Below are positions 19,158-29,414 of a stretch of DNA of 64,000 nt, one piece after another. Every line of letters starts with the position of its first letter. Positions within the stretch are counted from its first letter, which is position 1. The translations under genes were made by a program, and so were the position numbers. The notes under the pieces were generated by a model. It did not search any database and was not told where the DNA came from. It saw only the letters and a list, made by a program, of their open reading frames with translations. This stretch comes from an uncultured Tolumonas sp. (GTDB taxonomy: Bacteria > Pseudomonadota > Gammaproteobacteria > Enterobacterales > Aeromonadaceae), in assembly GCF_963676665.1 (NCBI RefSeq), contig NZ_OY781371.1, positions 186,001-250,000 on the forward strand. Reading direction: 5' to 3'.

Positions 19158-21962
19158 ATGAATATGCATGAAGATGCCATCGTTACCTGGATTCGATCTT
19201 CTTATCTGGCAAACAGTTCGTATGTTGAAGACCTTTATGAGTCATACCTGATAGATCCGAGTTCTGTTCCGTTAGAATGGCGTGAGTGTTTTTCGGAGCT
19301 GGGCGCACCGCAGAGCAATGAACAGCCTCATGCGCCGGTTCGTCAGCGCTTGCGTCAGGAGGTCACACAGCCCCGCCGTGCAGTCAGTGTCGCTGGCAAT
19401 GCTGCGTTAGATCAAAAACAATTCCATGTGTTACAGCTCATCAATGCCTATCGTTATGCCGGTCATCAATACGCCAATCTGGATCCGTTGGGGCTGACCA
19501 CTAATCCGGTGATCCCTGAGCTGGAGCTTTCATATTACCAATTGGATACCGCTGATCTGGATCGCGAATTTCATATTGGTAGTTTTCTGGCTAATCAGGA
19601 GCGCATGACGCTACGCGATTTGATCGCGTCGCTAAAAGAAACCTACTGCAATGTTATCGGTGCCGAATTTATGCACATGACATCGCAGTTGGAAAAGCGC
19701 TGGATCCAGGAACGTTTAGAGTCGGTAGATGCACGTCCGAAATGGACAGCCGATGCGAAGAAACAAGCCTTAGAGGAATTGACCGCCGCCGAAGGTTTGG
19801 AACGTTATCTCGGTGCAAAATTCCCTGGTGCAAAACGTTTTTCGCTGGAAGGCGGCGATATGCTGATCCCGATGGTGAAATCGATTATTCGTCAGGCGGG
19901 GGCTACCGGGCATAAAGAAATCGTCATTGGTATGGCGCACCGTGGCCGACTGACCATGCTGGTGAACGTGCTGGGTAAACGCCCGAAAGAGCTGTTTGAT
20001 CAATTCGCGGGTCATCATGGCGATGCTTGGGGAACCGGTGATGTGAAATATCACATGGGCTTCTCTTCTGATTTTGCGACCGAAGGTGGTAATGTTCACT
20101 TGGCATTGGCGTTCAACCCGTCGCATTTGGAAATTGTGAATCCGGTGGTTATTGGTTCTGTTCGGGCTCGAATGGAGCGTCTGCATGACAATGAATTCAA
20201 TAAAGTATTACCGATCACCATTCACGGCGACTCTGCTATCGCCGGGCAAGGTGTCGTTGCGGAAACCTTTAACATGTCACAAACCCGTGGTTTTGGTGTT
20301 GGTGGCACGGTGCGTATTGTTATTAACAATCAGATTGGTTTTACCACCTCGAATTCGAAAGATACGCGCTCTACCCGTTACTGTACTGACATCGCTAAAA
20401 TGGTACAGGCGCCTATTTTCCATGTGAATGCTGATCATCCAGAAGCGGTACTATGGGTGACCAAACTCGCCATCGGTTTCCGTAATACCTTCCATCGTGA
20501 TGTAGTCATAGATCTGGTTTGTTATCGCCGAAATGGCCATAACGAAGCCGATGAACCAACCGCCACACAGCCGTTGATGTATCAAAAAATTCGTCAACAT
20601 CCGACGACACGCCAACTCTACGCTGAGCAATTAGTGAAAGAAGGGATCATTGACGAAAACACCGGTAACCAGATGGTGACCGATTACCGTCAGGCGCTGG
20701 ATCGTGGTGAATGTGTGGTCAAAGAGTGGCGCCCAATGTCCGCGATTCATCAGAACTGGACTCCGTTTCTTGGTCATGATTGGCAGGAAGCGTATGACTC
20801 AACCTATCCGCTGGATAAGTTGAGTGATCTGGCTGCCAAATTGTGTCGCTATCCTGATATGCATGTTTTGCAGTCTCGTGTGCAGAAAGTGTATGAAGAC
20901 CGTCTGCTGATGAGCAAAACAGAAAAAATGGCCGACTGGGGTTTTGCCGAAAATCTGGCTTATGCCACTTTACTGATGAATGGAAATCCGGTGCGGTTAA
21001 CCGGACAAGATTCGGGCCGTGGCACCTTCTTCCATCGTCATGCTGTGCTACATAATCAGACCGATGGTTCGACCTACACACCTCTGATGAACATTGATCC
21101 GGCACAAGCACCATTCCGTGTTTACGATTCAGTTTTGTCGGAAGAAGCGGTGCTGGCTTTTGAATACGGTTATGCCACCGCAACACCGGATGGCTTGACG
21201 CTTTGGGAAGCGCAGTTCGGTGATTTTGCCAATGGTGCGCAGGTGGTGATTGACCAGTTCCTCTCTTCAGGTGAACAGAAGTGGGGTCGTTTGTGCGGGT
21301 TAGTCTTGCTGTTACCGCATGGTTATGAAGGGCAGGGGGCGGAACACTCATCTGGTCGCCCAGAGCGTTATCTGCAGATGTGTGCGCAACATAATATGCA
21401 AGTCTGTATGCCAACTACGCCTGCGCAGATCTATCATTTATTACGTCGACAAATGTTACGTCCGATGCGCCGGCCTCTGGTGGTCTTTACACCAAAATCG
21501 CTGTTGCGACACCCGTTAGCCGTTTCATCGTTACAAGAGTTGGCGGACGGCCGTTTCCAAAATGCGATTGCAGAAGTCGATGTTATTCCACCGGAAGGGG
21601 TACAACGTGTTGTGCTTTGTTCCGGTAAGGTCTATTACGATTTATTGGAAGCGCGCCGGAAATCGGATAACAAAGCGGTTGCCATTATCCGTATTGAGCA
21701 GCTTTATCCGTTCCCGGAAGAGGAACTGCGGGAGATCCTGCGGCCTTATGAACACGTGCAAGAGTTTGTCTGGTGCCAGGAAGAGCCTAAAAATCAGGGC
21801 GCTTGGTATAACTGCCAGCATAGAATGAGAAGGGTGATCCCATCTTCAGTTTATCTGAATTATGTAGGTCGTCCGGCATCAGCGGCGCCTGCAGTCGGGT
21901 ATATGTCGCTGCATCTGCAGCAGCAGAAAACATTAGTCGAAGAAGCACTGACAATAAAATAA
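19158..21962 (+). CDS. sucA: 2-oxoglutarate dehydrogenase E1 component
   Basis: SucA is the thiamine-diphosphate decarboxylase of the 2-oxoglutarate dehydrogenase complex. The 934-residue length matches E. coli. Recognisable segments are the N-terminal YVEDLYESYLIDPSSVP, IGMAHRGRLTMLVNVLGK near 260, HGDSAIAGQGVVAETFNMS near 355 and the GHNEADEP motif near 460. The ATG follows AAAGGA; a second ATG lies two codons on. It begins the sucABCD operon, with sucB 12 bases downstream. The E3 gene lpd is not in the window. Confidence 0.97.
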   Translation: MNMHEDAIVTWIRSSYLANSSYVEDLYESYLIDPSSVPLEWRECFSELGAPQSNEQPHAPVRQRLRQEVTQPRRAVSVAGNAALDQKQFHVLQLINAYRYAGHQYANLDPLGLTTNPVIPELELSYYQLDTADLDREFHIGSFLANQERMTLRDLIASLKETYCNVIGAEFMHMTSQLEKRWIQERLESVDARPKWTADAKKQALEELTAAEGLERYLGAKFPGAKRFSLEGGDMLIPMVKSIIRQAGATGHKEIVIGMAHRGRLTMLVNVLGKRPKELFDQFAGHHGDAWGTGDVKYHMGFSSDFATEGGNVHLALAFNPSHLEIVNPVVIGSVRARMERLHDNEFNKVLPITIHGDSAIAGQGVVAETFNMSQTRGFGVGGTVRIVINNQIGFTTSNSKDTRSTRYCTDIAKMVQAPIFHVNADHPEAVLWVTKLAIGFRNTFHRDVVIDLVCYRRNGHNEADEPTATQPLMYQKIRQHPTTRQLYAEQLVKEGIIDENTGNQMVTDYRQALDRGECVVKEWRPMSAIHQNWTPFLGHDWQEAYDSTYPLDKLSDLAAKLCRYPDMHVLQSRVQKVYEDRLLMSKTEKMADWGFAENLAYATLLMNGNPVRLTGQDSGRGTFFHRHAVLHNQTDGSTYTPLMNIDPAQAPFRVYDSVLSEEAVLAFEYGYATATPDGLTLWEAQFGDFANGAQVVIDQFLSSGEQKWGRLCGLVLLLPHGYEGQGAEHSSGRPERYLQMCAQHNMQVCMPTTPAQIYHLLRRQMLRPMRRPLVVFTPKSLLRHPLAVSSLQELADGRFQNAIAEVDVIPPEGVQRVVLCSGKVYYDLLEARRKSDNKAVAIIRIEQLYPFPEEELREILRPYEHVQEFVWCQEEPKNQGAWYNCQHRMRRVIPSSVYLNYVGRPASAAPAVGYMSLHLQQQKTLVEEALTIK

Positions 21963-21974
21963 AAGGATACACCC

Positions 21975-23162
21975 ATGACTTTGCAAATAATGGTGCCTGA
22001 TCTCCCGGAATCCGTTTCTGACGCGACAGTGGGTACCTGGCATAAGAAAATTGGCGATAGCATCAAGGCCGGTGAATTGTTGGTTGATCTTGAGACTGAC
22101 AAGGTTGTGCTGGAAGTGCCGGCACCACAGGATGGTGTCATTAGTCAGCAATTCTTTGAGACCGGTAGTACGGTGCAAGGGCATCAGCTCTTAGCTGAGT
22201 TAGAGCCATTGCCAGCCAGCGGAGAAGAAACGACGGCGAAACCTATCGCCGCTGAAGCCGGGGCGAGCGATATATTAACGCCTTCGGTACGCCGCATTCT
22301 GGCCGAGGAAGAGGTTGATCCAGCAAATTTACATGGTTCTGGTCGTGGTGGCCGTATTACTCGTCAGGATGTTGTTCAGCACATTCAGAGTCAAAGTAAT
22401 CAGCCAATACCAGTTCCAGTGGAAATAGCCAACGTTGAAGCGGTTGATATTTCATCGAATGGTCGCGAAGAAAAACGGGTGCCAATGACTCGTTTGCGTA
22501 AGCGTATTGCGGAGCGGTTGCTGGAAGCTAAAAACACCACGGCGATGCTGACGACTTTCAATGAAGTTAACATGCAGCCGATCATGCAAATCCGCAGTAA
22601 ATATCAGGAACAGTTTGAAAAACGCCATGGCATTAAGCTGGGTTTTATGTCGTTTTATGTCAAAGCTGTCAGCGAGGCGTTAAAGCGTTACCCGGAAGTG
22701 AACGCCTCTATTGATGGTAATGATGTGCTGTATCACAACTATTTCGATATCAGCATCGCGGTATCAACCGAGCGTGGACTGGTGACGCCAGTTCTGCGTA
22801 ACTGTGATGATCTGTCGTTAGCTGAAATTGAAAAAGGTATCAAATCACTGGCGGATAAAGCCCGCGATGGCAAACTTTCGGTAGCCGATTTAACCGGCGG
22901 CACGTTTACCATCACTAACGGCGGTGTCTTTGGCTCGCTGATGTCGACACCCATCATCAATCCACCACAAAGTGCAATTCTGGGGATGCATAAAATCCAG
23001 GATCGCCCAATGGCTGTAGATGGTCAGGTGGTTATACTTCCAATGATGTACTTGGCTCTGTCTTATGATCACCGTATCATCGATGGCCGAGAATCAGTTG
23101 GCTTTCTGGTCTATGTCAAATCATTGCTGGAAGATCCAACTAGACTGCTATTGGATATCTAA
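21975..23162 (+). CDS. sucB: Dihydrolipoyl succinyltransferase (E2)
   Basis: SucB forms the core of the 2-oxoglutarate dehydrogenase complex and transfers succinyl groups to CoA. The 395-residue protein has one lipoyl domain with the modified lysine at residue 43 ([12 protein letters not shown]), a peripheral-subunit-binding domain near 95-135 ([26 protein letters not shown]) and a catalytic domain with [10 protein letters not shown] near 364. It follows sucA by 12 bases with AAAGGA as ribosome binding site. Confidence 0.97.
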   Translation: MTLQIMVPDLPESVSDATVGTWHKKIGDSIKAGELLVDLETDKVVLEVPAPQDGVISQQFFETGSTVQGHQLLAELEPLPASGEETTAKPIAAEAGASDILTPSVRRILAEEEVDPANLHGSGRGGRITRQDVVQHIQSQSNQPIPVPVEIANVEAVDISSNGREEKRVPMTRLRKRIAERLLEAKNTTAMLTTFNEVNMQPIMQIRSKYQEQFEKRHGIKLGFMSFYVKAVSEALKRYPEVNASIDGNDVLYHNYFDISIAVSTERGLVTPVLRNCDDLSLAEIEKGIKSLADKARDGKLSVADLTGGTFTITNGGVFGSLMSTPIINPPQSAILGMHKIQDRPMAVDGQVVILPMMYLALSYDHRIIDGRESVGFLVYVKSLLEDPTRLLLDI

Positions 23163-23208
23163 TAACGAGAGCAGCGTTGTGCTGCTCCCTGAATAACGGA
23201 CTATTATC

Positions 23209-24378
23209 ATGAATTTGCATGAATATCAGGCCAAGCAATTATTTGCTGACTACGGCCTGCCTGTGCCTCCAGGTGTTCCTTGTTCTTCGGCGAATGAAGC
23301 CGTTGCTGCGACGAAAACGTTAGGCGGTGAAAAATGGGTTGTCAAATGTCAGGTTCATGCCGGTGGACGTGGTAAGGCTGGTGGAGTAAAAGTCGTTTCC
23401 TCTGAGCAAGAAGTCCGTGCCTTTGCCGAACATTGGTTAGGCAAACGGCTGGTCACCTATCAAACTGACGCGAATGGTCAGCCCGTGAATACCATTTTGG
23501 TGGAAGCCTGCGGCAACATTGCCAAAGAGTTGTATTTGGGTGCGGTGGTTGACCGCAGTACACGTCGCGTGGTGTTTATGGCCTCCACCGAAGGCGGCAT
23601 GGACATTGAAACCGTTGCTCATAACACCCCTGAGCTCATTCACAAAGCCACACTCGATCCGCTGACTGGCCCGCAAGCCTATCAGGCGCGCGAGCTGGGT
23701 TTCAAACTCGGTTTAAATGCGGAGCAGCTGAAACAGTTCACCAAGATCTTCTTAGGTTTAGGCAAAATGTTTGTTGCCTGCGATCTGGCACTGTTGGAAA
23801 TCAATCCATTGGTGATCACTGGCGAAGGCAATCTGCTGTGTCTCGACGGTAAGATCAACATTGACAGTAATGCACTCTATCGTCAGCCAAAACTGAAAAC
23901 GTGGAACGATGAAACACAGGACGACCCACGTGAAGTGGAAGCAGCCCACTGGGATCTGAACTACGTGGCTCTCGATGGCAGCATCGGTTGTATGGTCAAC
24001 GGTGCGGGTCTCGCGATGGGTACCATGGACATCATCAAACACCACGGTGGTTTCCCGGCCAACTTCCTCGATGTCGGTGGTGGCGCGACGAAAGAGCGCG
24101 TGACCGAAGCGTTCAAACTGATCTTGTCTGACAGCAAAGTGAAAGCGGTGCTGGTTAATATCTTCGGTGGTATCGTGCGTTGTGACTTGATCGCAGAAGG
24201 CATCATCGGTGCGGTAGCCGAAGTCGGTGTGAAAGTGCCGGTTGTGGTACGTCTGGAAGGTAACAATGCTGAGCTGGGTTCACAGAAACTGGCAGAAAGT
24301 GGATTAAATATTATTGCAGCAACCAGTCTGACCGATGCTGCGGTGCAAGTTGTTAAAGCAGCGGAGGCCATGGCATGA
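23209..24378 (+). CDS. sucC: Succinyl-CoA synthetase beta subunit
   Basis: SucC and SucD form succinyl-CoA ligase, which makes ATP or GTP from succinyl-CoA. The 389-residue protein begins [20 protein letters not shown], with an ATP-grasp fold and the conserved [16 protein letters not shown] and [18 protein letters not shown] segments. The ribosome binding site is poor and the gap from sucB is 46 bases. The stop overlaps the sucD start by four bases. Confidence 0.97.
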   Translation: MNLHEYQAKQLFADYGLPVPPGVPCSSANEAVAATKTLGGEKWVVKCQVHAGGRGKAGGVKVVSSEQEVRAFAEHWLGKRLVTYQTDANGQPVNTILVEACGNIAKELYLGAVVDRSTRRVVFMASTEGGMDIETVAHNTPELIHKATLDPLTGPQAYQARELGFKLGLNAEQLKQFTKIFLGLGKMFVACDLALLEINPLVITGEGNLLCLDGKINIDSNALYRQPKLKTWNDETQDDPREVEAAHWDLNYVALDGSIGCMVNGAGLAMGTMDIIKHHGGFPANFLDVGGGATKERVTEAFKLILSDSKVKAVLVNIFGGIVRCDLIAEGIIGAVAEVGVKVPVVVRLEGNNAELGSQKLAESGLNIIAATSLTDAAVQVVKAAEAMA

Positions 24379-25250
24379 GCGTTCTGATCAACAAAGAGAC
24401 TAAAGTCATCTGCCAGGGTTTTACCGGTTCACAAGGCACCTTCCATTCTGAACAAGCGATTGCCTACGGCACACAAATGGTCGGTGGTGTTTCACCGGGC
24501 AAAGGCGGTACCACGCATTTAGGTTTGCCGGTGTTTAATACTGTGCGTGATGCCGTTGAAAACACAGGTGCGACTGCATCTGTGATTTATGTGCCTGCAC
24601 CTTTCTGCAAAGACGCGATTTTAGAAGCCATTGATGCGGGTATCGAATTGATTGTCTGTATCACTGAAGGCATTCCAACACTGGATATGCTGCAGGTGAA
24701 ATGCCGTCTGGAAGAAACGGGTGTGCGAATGATCGGCCCAAACTGTCCGGGTGTCATTACGCCGGGTGAATGCAAGATCGGCATCATGCCGGGGCACATT
24801 CATCTACCGGGTAAAGTGGGTATCGTCTCCCGCTCTGGCACGCTGACGTATGAAGCGGTAAAACAGACCACCGATGCGGGCTTTGGTCAGTCCACTTGCG
24901 TCGGTATTGGTGGCGACCCGATCCCTGGCTCTAACTTCATCGACATTCTGGAATTGTTCCAGAATGACCCGCAAACCGAAGCGATCGTGATGATTGGTGA
25001 AATTGGTGGTACTGCGGAAGAAGAAGCGGCGGCCTATATTAAAGCCAACGTCACCAAACCAGTGGTTTCATACATCGCAGGCGTAACGGCGCCAGCGGGT
25101 AAACGCATGGGCCATGCCGGTGCGATCATAGCTGGCGGTAAAGGTACGGCAGCAGAGAAGTTTGCAGCGTTGGAAGAAGCGGGTGTGAAAACTGTGCGTT
25201 CTCTGGCGGATATTGCTGCAGGTTTGCGTGAAGTGACGGGCTGGAAATAA
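24375..25250 (+). CDS. sucD: Succinyl-CoA synthetase alpha subunit
   Basis: SucD carries the phosphorylated histidine of succinyl-CoA ligase, here in [16 protein letters not shown] at about residue 247. The 291-residue protein begins with the CoA-binding Rossmann domain ([17 protein letters not shown]) and contains [17 protein letters not shown]. Its ATG overlaps the sucC stop (ATGA), so the two subunits are translationally coupled. A terminator follows and ends the operon. Confidence 0.97.
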   Translation: MSVLINKETKVICQGFTGSQGTFHSEQAIAYGTQMVGGVSPGKGGTTHLGLPVFNTVRDAVENTGATASVIYVPAPFCKDAILEAIDAGIELIVCITEGIPTLDMLQVKCRLEETGVRMIGPNCPGVITPGECKIGIMPGHIHLPGKVGIVSRSGTLTYEAVKQTTDAGFGQSTCVGIGGDPIPGSNFIDILELFQNDPQTEAIVMIGEIGGTAEEEAAAYIKANVTKPVVSYIAGVTAPAGKRMGHAGAIIAGGKGTAAEKFAALEEAGVKTVRSLADIAAGLREVTGWK

Positions 25251-25270
25251 ATTCAGTTTTGCATAAATAC

Positions 25271-25299
25271 AAAAAGGCTCTTTTTACAGAGCCTTTTTT
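25271..25299. terminator. Bidirectional terminator between sucD and sodB
   Basis: The inverted repeat AAAAAGGCTC / GAGCCTTTTT with an 8-base loop is flanked by A and T runs and lies between the convergent sucD and sodB genes. Confidence 0.9.
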
Positions 25300-25316
25300 A
25301 TTGCTTTGTAATGGTG

Positions 25317-25898
25317 TTATGCAGCGAAGTTTTTCGCAGCAAAGTCCCAGTTAGCCAGAGCCCAGAAGGTTTCCAGATATTTTGGACGCAGATTACGGAA
25401 GTCGATGTAGTAAGCATGTTCCCATACGTCTACTGTCAGAACTGGTGTTACGCCATCAGTGATTGGGCAACCTGCATTAGATGTGTTCTGGATAGCCAGA
25501 GTACCATCGGCTTTTTTCACCAGCCAAGTCCAGCCAGAACCGAAGTTAGTGACTGCTGATTTAGTGAAATCTTCTTTGAATTTTTCGAAAGAACCAAAAG
25601 CAGCATTGATCGCATCAGCTAACGCGCCAGTCGGTTCGCCACCGCCATTTGGTGACAATGAATGCCAGTAGAAAGTGTGGTTCCATACCTGAGCTGCATT
25701 ATTGAAAATACCACCGTTGGAGGTCTTGATGATCTCTTCCAGTGTTTTGTTTTCAAATTCAGTACCTGGGATCAGGTTGTTCAGGTTAACAACATAAGTG
25801 TTATGGTGTTTACCGTAGTGGTATTCCAGTGTTTCTTGAGAAATGTGCGGTGCCAGAGCATTTTTTTCGTAAGGCAGTGCCGGTAATTCAAAAGCCAT
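25317..25898 (-). CDS. sodB: Iron superoxide dismutase
   Basis: SodB detoxifies superoxide in the cytoplasm. The 193-residue protein begins [20 protein letters not shown], with metal ligands His27, His in QVWNHTFYW near 74, and Asp/His in [10 protein letters not shown] near 157-161; the overall sequence fits the iron rather than the manganese type. The ATG follows AGAGGAGA. The leader contains a small hairpin (GGTCT / AGACC) at about 25922-25942 on the plus strand. It is a single gene, divergent from grxD. Confidence 0.96.
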   Translation of the reverse strand: MAFELPALPYEKNALAPHISQETLEYHYGKHHNTYVVNLNNLIPGTEFENKTLEEIIKTSNGGIFNNAAQVWNHTFYWHSLSPNGGGEPTGALADAINAAFGSFEKFKEDFTKSAVTNFGSGWTWLVKKADGTLAIQNTSNAGCPITDGVTPVLTVDVWEHAYYIDFRNLRPKYLETFWALANWDFAAKNFAA

Positions 25899-26141
25899 TG
25901 CAAACTCTCCTCTTTGATTAACGGTCTCTATAGGTCAGACCTTCTTGCTAAATTGATTTATAGCAAATTTTAACTCTTATATACTACATATTGTTGTAAA
26001 AAATTTAACATTTTGCTTACGTCAGTTAAAAGATAGTGGCATTGTCAGACCATAGCTAGGCTATAACCTTATAAAAGGTAACGTTGTTAAGCCGTAGTGA
26101 TAGAGTAAAATCAGTTCGATTTCAGTTTAAGAGGGGCAATC

Positions 26142-26477
26142 ATGGAAACTATTGAGAAGATCAAGCAACAAATCGCAGAAAACCCAATCCTGTTGTATAT
26201 GAAGGGCTCGCCAAAGTTGCCAAGCTGTGGCTTCTCATCGCAGGCATCACAAGCGTTGATGGCTTGTGGCGTTCCTTTTGCGTATGTCGATATTTTGCAA
26301 AACCCGGATATCCGTGCAGAGTTGCCTAAATATGCCAATTGGCCAACTTTTCCACAGTTGTGGGTTGATGGTGAGTTGATTGGTGGCTGCGACATTATGT
26401 TGGAAATGTTCCAGCAGGGTGAATTACAACCATTATTGAAAGCTGCTCACGCCAAACAGCAAGCTGCGGCGGAATAA
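26142..26477 (+). CDS. grxD: Monothiol glutaredoxin Grx4
   Basis: GrxD binds a [2Fe-2S] cluster with glutathione and BolA-type partners and takes part in iron-sulfur delivery. The 111-residue protein has the CGFS active site at 29-32, preceded by LYMKGSPKLPS, and the glutathione-binding WPTFPQLWVDGELIGGCDI. AAGAGGGG precedes the ATG. It stands alone between sodB and fadR. Confidence 0.95.
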   Translation: METIEKIKQQIAENPILLYMKGSPKLPSCGFSSQASQALMACGVPFAYVDILQNPDIRAELPKYANWPTFPQLWVDGELIGGCDIMLEMFQQGELQPLLKAAHAKQQAAAE

Positions 26478-26485
26478 TACCTAGA

Positions 26486-26512
26486 AACGGGAGCTGCAAA
26501 TTAGCTCCCGTT
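26486..26512 (+). terminator. Probable grxD terminator
   Basis: A perfect 10-bp stem (AACGGGAGCT / AGCTCCCGTT) with a 7-base loop lies 8 bases after the grxD stop, but the following T tract is broken, so termination may be incomplete. Confidence 0.6.
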
Positions 26513-26603
26513 GATTTAATTAATAAATAGTGGTCGATTTCATAGTCACTACTAGCTGCCTTTGCTATGATTTCCAAGTGTTAACTAAATAAGGCCACAC
26601 ACT

Positions 26604-27317
26604 GTGTTTAAGGCTCAGAGTCCTGCCGGGCTCGCTGAAGAGTACATCATCAAATCAATTTGGAATCATCGCTATGCGCCGGGCACTATTTTGCCTGCGG
26701 AGCGTGAGTTATCTGAATTGATTGGCGTAACCAGAACCACGTTACGTGAAGTCTTGCAGCGGCTGGCACGCGATGGCTGGTTAACGATTCAACATGGTAA
26801 ACCAACCAAGGTTAATAATTTCTGGGAAACATCCAGCCTGGGAATTTTGGATACTTTGGCTAAATTAGAGCAGGAAAAACTACCTCAGTTGGTTGAGCAG
26901 CTATTTTCTGCCCGAACCAATATCAGCGTTATTTTCATCCATGCCGCACTTAAGCGTGATGCGTCATCGGTATTATCAGTGCTTGCGACCCGCACTGAAC
27001 TTGATGATTCCGCAGAAGCTTATATTGATTTTGATTACCAGCTTTATCACGTACTGGCTTTAGCGTCCGGTAACCCGATCTATGCGCTGATCTTTAATGG
27101 CTTCAAGAGCCTTTATCGTCGCGTAGGGCGTTATTATTTTACCGATGCTGCTGCGCGGATGTTAGCGATGAAGTTTTATGATCAGTTAGCTTCATTGGCG
27201 GAAAACGGTGCTTTTGAAACAGCAAGAAGTGTTGTACGTCAGTATGGTTCTGAATCAGCTAAGATTTGGCAGGAATTGAGAAAAAATTTAGGCGATTCAA
27301 CAGTTCTTGAGGGCTGA
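26604..27317 (+). CDS. fadR: Fatty acid metabolism regulator FadR
   Basis: FadR is a GntR-family regulator that represses fatty acid degradation and activates unsaturated fatty acid synthesis, released from DNA by long-chain acyl-CoA. The N-terminal winged helix ([20 protein letters not shown], then [20 protein letters not shown]) is almost identical to E. coli FadR; the C-terminal acyl-CoA-binding domain is more divergent. The 237-residue frame starts with GTG after AAGG. It converges on ffs, with 5 bases between the fadR stop and the RNA 3' end. Confidence 0.95.
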   Translation: MFKAQSPAGLAEEYIIKSIWNHRYAPGTILPAERELSELIGVTRTTLREVLQRLARDGWLTIQHGKPTKVNNFWETSSLGILDTLAKLEQEKLPQLVEQLFSARTNISVIFIHAALKRDASSVLSVLATRTELDDSAEAYIDFDYQLYHVLALASGNPIYALIFNGFKSLYRRVGRYYFTDAAARMLAMKFYDQLASLAENGAFETARSVVRQYGSESAKIWQELRKNLGDSTVLEG

Positions 27318-27322
27318 AGGGC

Positions 27323-27432
27323 GGCGGCCTGATAAGCCACATCTCGGCACTCAAGTCATCCGCTGCGGCTGCTTCCTTCCGGACCTGACCGAATTCACGA
27401 ACTATTGATGCGAGAGGACCCACCAGGCCGCC
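27323..27432 (-). ncRNA. ffs: 4.5S signal recognition particle RNA
   Basis: On the minus strand the sequence contains the nearly invariant SRP domain IV core, GGTCAGGTCCGGAAGGAAGC followed by AGCC, which binds Ffh. The ends pair perfectly (GGCGGCCT with AGGCCGCC), giving a hairpin RNA of about 110 nucleotides, the usual small bacterial size. A promoter lies about 18 bases upstream, so the primary transcript probably has a short 5' leader that is removed. The ends given are those of the terminal helix and may be off by a few bases. Confidence 0.95.
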
Positions 27433-27450
27433 ATTACTGAAACGCCGCTG

Positions 27451-27478
27451 ATAGTATCAAACCCTCTGTAAATTGCAA
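27451..27478 (-). promoter_or_regulatory. Probable sigma-70 promoter of ffs
   Basis: On the minus strand TTGCAA (27478-27473) and TACTAT (27456-27451) are separated by 16 bases, placing the transcription start about 10 bases before the mature 5' end of the SRP RNA. Confidence 0.6.
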
Positions 27479-27532
27479 CAATACCTTTTAAAAACAATTT
27501 ACTGAAAATACAGAGAGTTTCGTAACTACTGA

Positions 27533-29113
27533 CTAAAGCTGTATTACCTTAGAGACTAATTGCCCTTGAATGCCATCGATATACATACGCTCCAGCGTTT
27601 CCCGTTGAGACATGTTTTCAACACCTTCTGCAATAACCACACAGCCCATACGATGTGAAATTTCAACGATCATGCGTATGAATTGTTGGCTTGCACTGTC
27701 ACGTTCAATGGTATCAATCAGTGCTGAATCTAGTTTGATATAATCTGGCCGTAACTCACGATACAGGCGAAACGACCCCATTCCTCTGCCAAACTTAGAA
27801 ATACAGGAACGACTGCCGACTCTGCGCAACATTTCAAACATCCGAATACTGGCAGCAAGATGACAATCAAGTATCTCTTCATCAATTTCAAACACCAGGT
27901 TGGGTGCGATTTCCTGTTCTCGTAATAAAATGCGTTCTAACCAGATCATGAATGATGAATTGAATAATGCATTCACACTGAGATTCAAACCCCAACGGGC
28001 TATATTCTCAGAATGGAGTTTATGCTGCTGCAGCATATTCTCTACAACCAACTCTTCTAATTTACTCATAATGCCATGTCGCATCGCCATGGCATAAACT
28101 GTTTCAGTGGGTAGAGTTTGCTGTTTTTGGCCAATAAACCGCGGAATAATCTGGATATAATTGTTTACAGCCATATTTAATGGTTGGATAGCCTGGCCGT
28201 TGAACGTGACATTTCGTGATTCAATTATAAATTGAATTGCTTGCCGCCAATGACTTTCCCCTTGAAATGCATCGTCTGCATCAAGTTCTTGTACATACCA
28301 ACCATTAACTACACTGGTTTGAGCTTTTGCTAATGCTAAATCGGCTCTGGATAATGCTTGCTCAGGTAATTGTCCTGGTCGGAGGAAGGTAATGCCAGTA
28401 TTTGCGGCACTATCCATCGACATTTGTAGCTGGAAATTATCAAATAATTGTTTAAGTTCTTTGCCCAACATTGGTGCAATCGATGGCGTTATATTTTTGA
28501 TTAAAATGGCATAGTCGCTACTGGATAAACGATAAATATATTCAGTAGAAAAGCGATGCCCAACATATTGCACAATTTCAGCTATAGCCTGCAGGTATTG
28601 ATCTCCGGCTACACGACCTCGTTGGTGGTTAATGCTGGTTAATTCGGTCGAGCGAATAAGGCACAGACATGCTTGCTCAGATTGATTTTCCTGCTGCAAA
28701 AATTCGGTTAAATGTTTACGGAATGCGCTGCGATTTTGAAGGCTGGTCAGGTTATCTTGCAAAGCCTTATGTTCCAGTTCTGAATTAAGGCTCTTTATTT
28801 TGTTGATGTCTTGCTGCAGGGAATCATTATGGCGCTGAATAACAGAAGAAAGAAGTGGGAAAATATTAGGTGACGGTTGATTTTCAAGGAGTAATGATGC
28901 TGTTTTTGATTCAGCTTTTTTCAATAAAGATTGCCCTAACCAATGCAGAGTTAATAGCGACAGTATCAATAATCCGTTAGTTATCAGTAGTAAGCTGCTA
29001 CCTGCATAATCAGGAAACGAATAGTAAATAACTAGTGTGTTGATGGAGACAGCTAGCAGCAAAATGATGGCTAAGGATAGCCACTGCTTTTGATAGATAC
29101 TTTGTTCTTTCAT
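27533..29113 (-). CDS. Membrane protein with degenerate GGDEF and EAL domains
   Basis: The 526-residue protein has two N-terminal membrane helices (about 11-31 and 40-60), a short coiled-coil, a GGDEF domain and a C-terminal EAL domain. Both catalytic signatures are lost: the GGDEF position reads SSSDY, the EAL position reads QII (YIQIIPRF), and the DDFG motif reads SKFG. AEGVEN is kept. It is therefore unlikely to make or cleave cyclic di-GMP and more likely binds a partner, in the manner of CsrD, though that is an inference. The frame extends upstream to 29197, but the ATG at 29113 has AAGGAG at good spacing. It is divergent from glgC. Confidence 0.85.
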   Translation of the reverse strand: MKEQSIYQKQWLSLAIILLLAVSINTLVIYYSFPDYAGSSLLLITNGLLILSLLTLHWLGQSLLKKAESKTASLLLENQPSPNIFPLLSSVIQRHNDSLQQDINKIKSLNSELEHKALQDNLTSLQNRSAFRKHLTEFLQQENQSEQACLCLIRSTELTSINHQRGRVAGDQYLQAIAEIVQYVGHRFSTEYIYRLSSSDYAILIKNITPSIAPMLGKELKQLFDNFQLQMSMDSAANTGITFLRPGQLPEQALSRADLALAKAQTSVVNGWYVQELDADDAFQGESHWRQAIQFIIESRNVTFNGQAIQPLNMAVNNYIQIIPRFIGQKQQTLPTETVYAMAMRHGIMSKLEELVVENMLQQHKLHSENIARWGLNLSVNALFNSSFMIWLERILLREQEIAPNLVFEIDEEILDCHLAASIRMFEMLRRVGSRSCISKFGRGMGSFRLYRELRPDYIKLDSALIDTIERDSASQQFIRMIVEISHRMGCVVIAEGVENMSQRETLERMYIDGIQGQLVSKVIQL

Positions 29114-29414
29114 CCATGGCTCCTTGTTTATTTTTTCTACTCTTGGCCCTATCCTTATAGCATAAAACATAAACAACTCTTTTCTGCTAGCTGACAATAT
29201 TACTTAGAAAAAAACTCGTTTTTTACTGATGTGGTTGTGCTCTAAGTAACAAAATCGAAGAATTATCAGCAATAAACGTAGATTCGTGATCTCTCGAATG
29301 GAACTTGTTTCATTTAAAGAACATTATAGTCTCGTTGCAATGGATTGATAATGAACGAGCTCGCTCCATTTGGCAACCAAACGTGTCTTTTAGTTGTTAT
29401 CACGGGAGGTTTTT
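29114..29414. other. Divergent promoter region of the GGDEF/EAL gene and glgC
   Basis: About 300 bases without a gene. It contains a perfect 9-bp inverted repeat, TTACTTAGA (29200-29208) and TCTAAGTAA (29241-29249), enclosing an A7-TCG-T7-like hairpin. A likely -10 (TATAGT, about 29326) and an imperfect palindrome around GAGCTC (about 29354-29367) lie nearer glgC. Confidence 0.55.

Noticed and set aside
27310..27440. Possible regulatory hairpin array after fadR
   Set aside because: The pairing and the conserved GGAAGGAAGC core show it is the 4.5S SRP RNA on the minus strand.
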